Below are positions 58,001 through 64,000 of a DNA stretch of 64,000 nt, one piece after another. The notes beneath the pieces were generated by a model that saw nothing but the letters and a program-made list of their open reading frames with translations, searched no databases and had not been told where the DNA came from. Source of the stretch: Irpex lacteus (lineage: Eukaryota > Basidiomycota > Agaricomycetes > Polyporales > Irpicaceae); NCBI GenBank assembly GCA_001986395.2, contig MQVO02000008.1:930001-994000 (forward strand). The letters are read 5' to 3'. Made by a program: the position numbers and the translations under genes. Position 1 is the stretch's first letter, and the number at the start of each line of letters is the position of its first letter.

Positions 58001-61000
58001 GCAGCTGCCCAGCACTGACAGTCAGGGCTTAGGGTTGCGCCGTAGTTCATCAATTCACGCACCTATTGGCCCTTGTGTCTCGGAAACTGCCAGCCCGCCC
58101 TTGCAGAAGATATCCGCCCGCTCTCGAACCGAAAAGGGGCCTGTAGATGAACTGCGCCCGCCACCGCAACAGCGAAAACCGCAGGCCAATAGATCCAAGG
58201 TACCAGATAAGCCTAACAAGTCTAATGATACTGACAGGCCACGCACCAAAGAACCAGCCTATCAAAGGCACCAGTCATATCAGTCACCGCCCCGCGCAGC
58301 CAGAAGAACGCAGAAGGGACACGTAATGAACCCTCAAAAGACTTGCTACGCGTGCGGAAGGAATGGCCACGTCATCGCGCGATGCTATGAGTTGAAACGA
58401 CGCGAAAAGGAGGGAGGATTTACGCGCAGCGGCACGAGCTTGAAGTTAGCGGATGGGCGAGTTCTGCGGAATCTCGCAGGAATCCCGCTGCTCGCCCAGC
58501 TTGATCGAGTCCAGGAGGATAGGGGAGGTCTTGTTGGCGGTCGATTAGATAGTCAGAGGGAAGGGGGAACGTCATCTACTGTAGAGACAAGTGTAGTTAG
58601 CGTCGAAGATAAAAAGAGCACGCACCTGGTGCCCAAATTCGCTACCTCGTCCGCTTCTACTCCTCCAGACCCTCGCCTTTATAGATCCATCGCCATAGCT
58701 ACAACGCCAGTCGCCTCGCCGTCGTCGCCAGTCCACGCCGCCATCCGTCGTAACATGGACGCGCCGTTTGCTTCATCCGTACCGCCGAACCCTCCAGGTG
58801 AGGTATACCGTGTCGTCTTTCGTATCTTGATGACTCCGGGCCAGGCCCAAGGTCTGCCTGCTGGGGTAGCCCATCGTTCCGCGTCGTACTTCGTCTCTGA
58901 GGCGTTTGCGACCGTGGAAGAGGCGTCCGCTAGGATGATGGGGCATTCGATTTTTAAAGTAGTTCACCCGGACTTGGGGGAGATCTTGCTGCTCCCAGGC
59001 GAGAGTAACTATAATATGATGCCGTACGAGCATCAAGTCAATTATCATTTACGAGCGATAGGGGGAAGGAGGAGTAGCGCGAGCAACATCTTATGGTTCC
59101 CTTACGGGGACGACGCTCGAGGCTACATGACTCCGGTACTCACCTTTGACCGTCTCGTTGTTCAAGCTTCCGCACACGCTCCCCCTGGAGGAACCCACCC
59201 ACTCGGTTGGACATACGTTCAGGTCGTCGGCGACAGGTATGTTGACGTTTGTGAAGACCCAACCGCGGCTGACGTCTTCGTTCCCAGGGAGGAAACCACT
59301 TTGACGTGGGGACCCATCGAAGAAGGAGGCAGCGGTGACCGTCGAGACCGAGACCAGCCAGAGAAGGACGACCCGCTAGAAGCCAGTGGACGCAGGGAGG
59401 CAGAGGGAGAGGAAGCAGAAGAGCTGAACGAGTTAAGGCAGTGGCTTGCAGGTACGACCAATGACTCAGGCTCTGTAGCGCCCGTCACTGATCGGACTTT
59501 GCCAGCCCAACAGCGTAAACTCGACGAGCGCGCCGACGAGGAGATCCGCAACTTCTTCGGATCAGACTCGGACATTGACGGTGCCTCAGATTCAGATAGA
59601 GACGAGATTGACTCGCCGATCCAAGCGCCGCCACATGGCAACTCTGAAGTCGCGCAGTCTGCGTATCCGACTCCTCCGTCCACGCCTCCACCCTCTTTGC
59701 CCACCACTCTGCTTAACTCTATCACTACCAAGGATGCCGGAACTCACCCTCACCTCGACCACGAGCTCACTTTCGACCAAATTGCCCAGGTAGCTAGGAG
59801 GCTTGCGACAGAACGGGAGGATCGGTGCGTAAATCAACTAACTACATCTGAGCCGTCTCGTTTACCAAGCCCACTCCTTCAACCGTCCAGTGCGCAACCT
59901 AGTGAAGTCTACGAGGTCGCACCGCGCAATGGCTACGTCCCCGGCTCACCCAGCTCCACCCACACCATGCCCAAGCTCTACTCCGGCACGGACGACATCG
60001 AAGACATCTCAGAGTCCGACCTCGAAGGACTCTCAGACGACCTGTCAAGTGAGTCGAACGTCAGCGACACCTCGGACAACGAAGGAGCTCAATACAGCTG
60101 GTCCCCGGACGACGACAACGCACCAGACGCACCAGGAGCCAAGGTATTCCTCGTGTACAAGAAGGACAAGCCCGTCTTCGCCCCCGTAGTCCTACCTGGA
60201 GTCGATGGGAGCCGTGCGTATCTAATGGATGCCCGGGTAGCCGAAGGGATCAGGAGGTTGAGGATAGAGGAAGGATTCGAGGAGGAGGTCGAGGAGGAGG
60301 GACAGGACGAGGTCGTCGAAGGGAGCGAGAAAGCCGATAGTGAGTCTTTCGACCACGATGTCGACTTATTTCTTGCAGAACCTAACAAGCACGGCGTATG
60401 GGGACCCCCTGCTGGGCTCGGAGACGACATCGACATGTCATCCAACGACAGCGACAACTCTGACGACTCATCCATGCTCGATTCTGAGGACGACGGTGAG
60501 TCTGATGTTGACTCTCAAATCTCCAACGCCCACGTCGCCCTCCCTCGTGCTATCGGCAACACTGGGGCCGACTACTCTGCCACCTCTTCCCTCCTCATCA
60601 CACTCGATCGCTACCGCGAGCTCCGCAAGGACAGCCCAACGTCTCCGCGCTGGGAACCCCACCATGACTTCGACATGTCTAAAGTCCCCCGCTGGCTGCC
60701 CGAATTCGATCACACCACCGACAATGGCGAGGATCCATACAACCTCGCAGCACACCAGAGAGCCCGGGTTTCGCTCATCGCACACCTCAAGCCACTCGTC
60801 GACCGCGCACGTCTCCTCGGGCTCCAGTCGTTTATCAATTACTATCGCCAACTGGTCCCTCGGAACTTGGAGATGGCTCTCGCACTCGCCATCTTCTTCT
60901 TTCCCAAGAATCCACGCGACGGCTGCCCCTACTTGCACCCTATCGAGGAGCTCGACATTCTGCAGGCCCGCGCGTTCTTCTCGGTCTCAAACCAGCATCA

Positions 61001-61139
61001 CCACATCATCCGCGCTCTCGACCGTGTCTTGGCGTTTCGTCTTAGAGAAGAGGAAGCTGACTTCGCTACGTACTGCAGGTCAGTCGGGTACTTTGGGGGA
61101 GTATGGTCGACGGATGGGATCGTCTCACACTGGAATTAG
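55078..61139 (+). CDS. Gag-protease polyprotein of element 2, part 2, with a large extra domain block
   Basis: Frame open from the foldback boundary to TAG at 61,137-61,139. Order: Ser/Asp-rich linker; zinc knuckle CFGCGKQGHSMRFC (55,464-55,505); acidic and Pro-rich linker; aspartic protease with IIDTGSMLNIC (DTGS at 56,445-56,459) and LLLGRPWQRGNF; helical region to about 57,780. Then a second CCHC knuckle, CYACGRNGHVIARC (58,344-58,386), followed by GTSLKLADGRVLRNLAGIPL, which parallels the sequence after the first knuckle. From 58,750 comes an unassigned globular part (YRVVFRILMTPGQAQGLPAG, FKVVHPDLGEILLLPGESNY, ILWFPYGDDARGYMTPVLTF), long acidic stretches, and a helical end (INYYRQLVPRNLEMALALAI). 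The block from about 57.8 kb is GC-richer than the gag and RT parts. Confidence 0.8.
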
Positions 61140-64000
61140 GGTGCGTCATAACTTATACCCTATGTTATTTGCTCTAATCTACGACATCGCCTCTCCAGTA
61201 CTGTCCTTATCCACGCCCTCGCCACGTCCGCAAGTCCACGCCCATCTCTCGAAGCCCCTTCCCTCCACGACTCTCCGCCAATCTCGTTTAAACCACTTAA
61301 ATCCCGTGCCGATCGATTCTAAGTCCAAATGGTTATGGTTTCTCATTATGTACGTACCCCAAACACTCTACCAACGCTCAAGCCGTCTAATAATTGTGCC
61401 TTTGCAGTTATTTTTCGATCGTTCGTTCACTCCCAGGGTACGCCGTATAGAAGGCGTGACCGTTTGGTACGTTCACTCACTGTTAACGTTAACGCAGACT
61501 GCTAACGTCAAGAATATTAGATTTCACGACGTTTGCAAACGCGTGATCTTTCGTATCATTAACAGTGCCTTAGAAAACGACAAAAGGTACGCACGTCGAC
61601 GTCTAACGGAACGTCTAACGCTCACGCACTACCTATTAGATCTTAAAACATTTCATTCTCGCGCGTGTACGATAGGCTGTCCGTATAGATGCTCCACCCA
61701 CCACCCACCTTCCTTCCCGCTGTGTTTCGCCGTCCCTTACGCACAGCCCCCGGCCTTTGCGCTTCGTTCTCGCGCCTTAGCCTTCCCCCTAGTTACGAAT
61801 TCCTCTGTTCCGCATTCCCCTCGCTTGACACCGTATAGTACTTGTTCCTATGTACATGGTATCAGGCAATACACCGGCGCCCTTGGCCGTGAACCCCGAA
61901 AACTCCTGAGTGACCGCTGTGAGCTTCAAAATATCAGCTCGCACTTAGTATTTTTCACCGTTCGCGCTACAATTTTGAAGTCTTTACTTATCCATAAGGA
62001 TTTCGCGGTGTTACCTTGCCTGTTTACTAGCGCTTTGACCTTACAAAAATTTGCTAAGGGTCAAGCGTTGCCATTAGAATTGTACTCAAGCGCCTCGGAC
62101 TTAGGAAATCTCGTTCGCTTCAAATTCGTGCACTCACTCGCAATCTCGAGCGCCTCGTACTTAGGTTTTCACCGCGGCTCAGTCCCTTTAGTCACGCAAT
62201 GTACTTGTAAATATTTTTCGGTACCTTATGAGTATTTATTACTTTATAAGCAGCCTTTACAGTACATAGCTGGGTCCTACCTTACGAGCTGTTACCTACC
62301 ATCTCAGTCGTTTGCGCAGGAGTTGTTCAGCATTTCGGACTTGCCAAATAAGGCAGTTATAATGTTTGCATCTTCGGCTCAGTACTCTGACACTCTGAGT
62401 GCCGATTTTCGAGCCCTCTCTTTTCCGTCACGTCATTCCTCACGCTTAGACAAGTATATATTTGATAATCATTCCAAATATCACTCTGCCCTCCCGCCCA
62501 CCCTTACAGAGTGTGTAGGCTATGATTATCAAAATATTGAGTCTATGTCTTCACATGCTCAGACTGCTTATGATTATGATGACCACGATATGTCACCTGT
62601 ATATTGTAATTTCGCTGCAGCTAAGTATGTTGATGGTATTGATGATGATGAAGCCCCCTTATATTTGACGACTTCAATGCATGAAGCCTTGGCTGATCTT
62701 GACGATGACGAGGTCGTCATCTGTATTGACGGGGAGGAGGTACACTCCGCTTGGAAGCGTAATGTATCTCAGAATTCTACTACTACGGAGCCGCAGAATG
62801 CAGATTCATTCACTATGTATAAGCGTGTGGACAGGAAAGTTAAGCCCGTACCTGCTGTATTCCCAGAGGATGCACGAGTTATTCGTAAATTTCCTGAAGA
62901 CCCGCTTAAGTCTCTGCCGCCGCTGCCGTACCTACCACCTGTGTTTGTCCCAGATCCAGGAGGACGCCTTACTGAGGAACACTTAGAAGAAATGAATGTC
63001 AATCCGAACGGCTTTCTCTTACCAGAAGAGGAGAAGTTATTCATTCATATTCTGAAGCTGAATCAGTATAGCTTTGTGTTTGAAGACAGCCAACGCGGAT
63101 CATTCCGTGAAGACTATTTCTCTCCATACATCATTCCAATAGTACCTCACGAACCTTGGGCCTTTACGAATATTCCGATACCACCTGGAATCAAGGATAA
63201 GGTTGTTGAACTATTAAAGGAGAAGATAGCCGCAGGCGTTTACGAACCAAGCCAGTCATCATACCGCTCACGTTGGTTCTGTGTTCTTAAGAAGAGTGGG
63301 AAGTTACGTCTAGTCCATGACCTACAACCCCTCAATAAAGTCACTATCCGAGACGCAGGATTACCACCGAACTTAGACAACTTTGTGGAACCTTTCGCTG
63401 GACGTCAATGTTACTCAGTGTTTGACCTATACTGGGGCTTCGATGCTCGCAAAGTTCATCCCAAGAGCCGTGATATGACCGCCTTCCTGACTCCGTTAGG
63501 ATTATTACGTATCACATCACTACCAACTGGTTTCACAAATTCACCAGCTGAGTTCCAGGCATGTATGACTTTTATCCTCCAAGATGAGATCCCGCACATC
63601 GCAGATATATTCATTGATGACTTGCCTATCAAAGGGCCATCCTCAATCTATCCTGATATCAATGGTAACCCCGAAGTTCTCCCTCAGAATCCAGGTATAC
63701 GCCGATTCATTTGGGAACATGCCAATGATGTTCATCGTATTCTTCATAGAGTAGGACACGCCGGAGGAACTTTCTCACCAGGAAAGATTCAGCTTTGTCA
63801 GCCAGAGGTTCTGATCGTTGGACAGAAATGTACTCCAGAAGGACGCTTACCTGATGAGCAGAAGATAGAGAAGATTCTCAAGTGGCCCACGCTTAAAACA
63901 GTAAAGGACGTACGAGGTTTCCTAGGCTTATGTGGAACCGTCCGAATCTGGATTAAGGACTACTCTCAGTTAGCACGACCTCTTACCGAGCTTGTACGCC
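61140..64000 (+). CDS. Pol polyprotein of element 2 with reverse transcriptase, partial
   Basis: Frame +1 relative to the preceding ORF and open without a stop to the window end. The first ATG candidates are near 61,162 and 61,348, but a frameshift or splice from the upstream ORF is also possible. The first 440 codons are unassigned. An acidic region follows (DDHDMSPVY, DLDDDEVVICIDGEEVHSAW), then RT: FREDYFSPYIIPIVP, PPGIKDKVVELLKEKIAAGV, SRWFCVLKKSGKLRLVHDLQ, LNKVTIRDAG, TAFLTPLGLLRITSLPTGFT and NSPAEFQACMTFIL. The catalytic motif is FIDD (63,610-63,621) in place of YxDD, as in many basidiomycete Ty3 elements, and VRGFLGLCGTVRIWIKDYSQ follows, typical of the RT/RNase H connection. RNase H and integrase would lie beyond the edge. 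Confidence 0.85.

Larger units (their letters stand above)
49620..64000 (+). mobile_element. Ty3/gypsy-like retrotransposon element 2, 3' end outside window
   Basis: Order: LTR (49,620-50,688), primer-binding site (from 50,691), gag, zinc knuckle and protease, a GC-rich extra coding block, then a pol frame with reverse transcriptase, running off the right edge. Protease-RT order without an intervening integrase fits Ty3/gypsy rather than Ty1/copia. It sits inside the gag of element 1 and is itself interrupted by a foldback element at 51,648-55,070. Confidence 0.85.

Noticed and set aside
60089..60475. Ser-rich minus-strand ORF inside the element 2 polyprotein
   Set aside because: Antisense of Asp/Ser-rich coding sequence; the long plus-strand frame explains the absence of stops.

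Overview
The window is nuclear DNA from a filamentous basidiomycete, most probably an Agaricomycete (mushroom or wood-decay fungus). Genes carry many 45-70 nt GT-AG introns with CTAAC-type branch points. It holds two FunK1-type kinases, several DUF6533 membrane-protein genes, a MYND gene, a mushroom-specific PHD/caspase-like family member, a homeodomain-like gene, and Ty3/gypsy retrotransposons whose reverse transcriptase has the FIDD variant. The only clear housekeeping gene is GAR1.

Layout. 1-1.3 kb: 3' part of a PHD/caspase-like gene, running off the left edge. 1.5-4.7 kb: non-coding DNA with a tRNA-like fragment, a 26-bp-arm hairpin, a 279-bp MITE with TA target duplication, and a tandem array of about 65-nt units that each fold into two stems. 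4.7-9.8 kb: a small minus-strand gene divergent from a 13-exon homeodomain-like gene. 9.8-13.2 kb: AT-rich DNA around one intronless ORF, with a decayed copy of the foldback terminus seen at 55 kb. 13.2-15.8 kb: FunK1 kinase 1. 15.8-18.5 kb: degenerate repeats. 18.5-19.7 kb: GAR1. 20.9-22.4 kb: a tandem segmental duplication leading into the first DUF6533 gene. 24.5-27.3 kb: FunK1 kinase 2, inverted relative to kinase 1. 28.2-29.7 kb: MYND gene.

30.4-46.7 kb is a DUF6533 array: one copy on the minus strand and three on the plus strand. Two of the plus-strand copies are each followed by an opposite-strand pseudogene of the 20S proteasome beta-2 subunit, so the duplicated unit appears to be a two-gene block. 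The last DUF6533 copy is cut off at 46.65 kb by a retrotransposon.

46.65-64 kb is a nested transposon stack. Element 1 has a TG-start LTR and a gag with a collagen-like tract, and is interrupted at 49.62 kb by the LTR of element 2. Element 2 (LTR, PBS, gag, zinc knuckle, protease, then RT) runs off the right edge. Its gag is itself interrupted by a 3.42-kb, nearly perfect palindromic foldback element flanked by the 7-bp duplication TATAATG; removing the insert and one duplication leaves the gag frame open. Between protease and RT, element 2 carries about 4.7 kb of GC-rich extra coding sequence with a second zinc knuckle and an unassigned globular and acidic region, which is the least explained coding sequence here.

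All splice models were made by eye and have no transcript support. No CRISPR array, rRNA or intact tRNA was seen.
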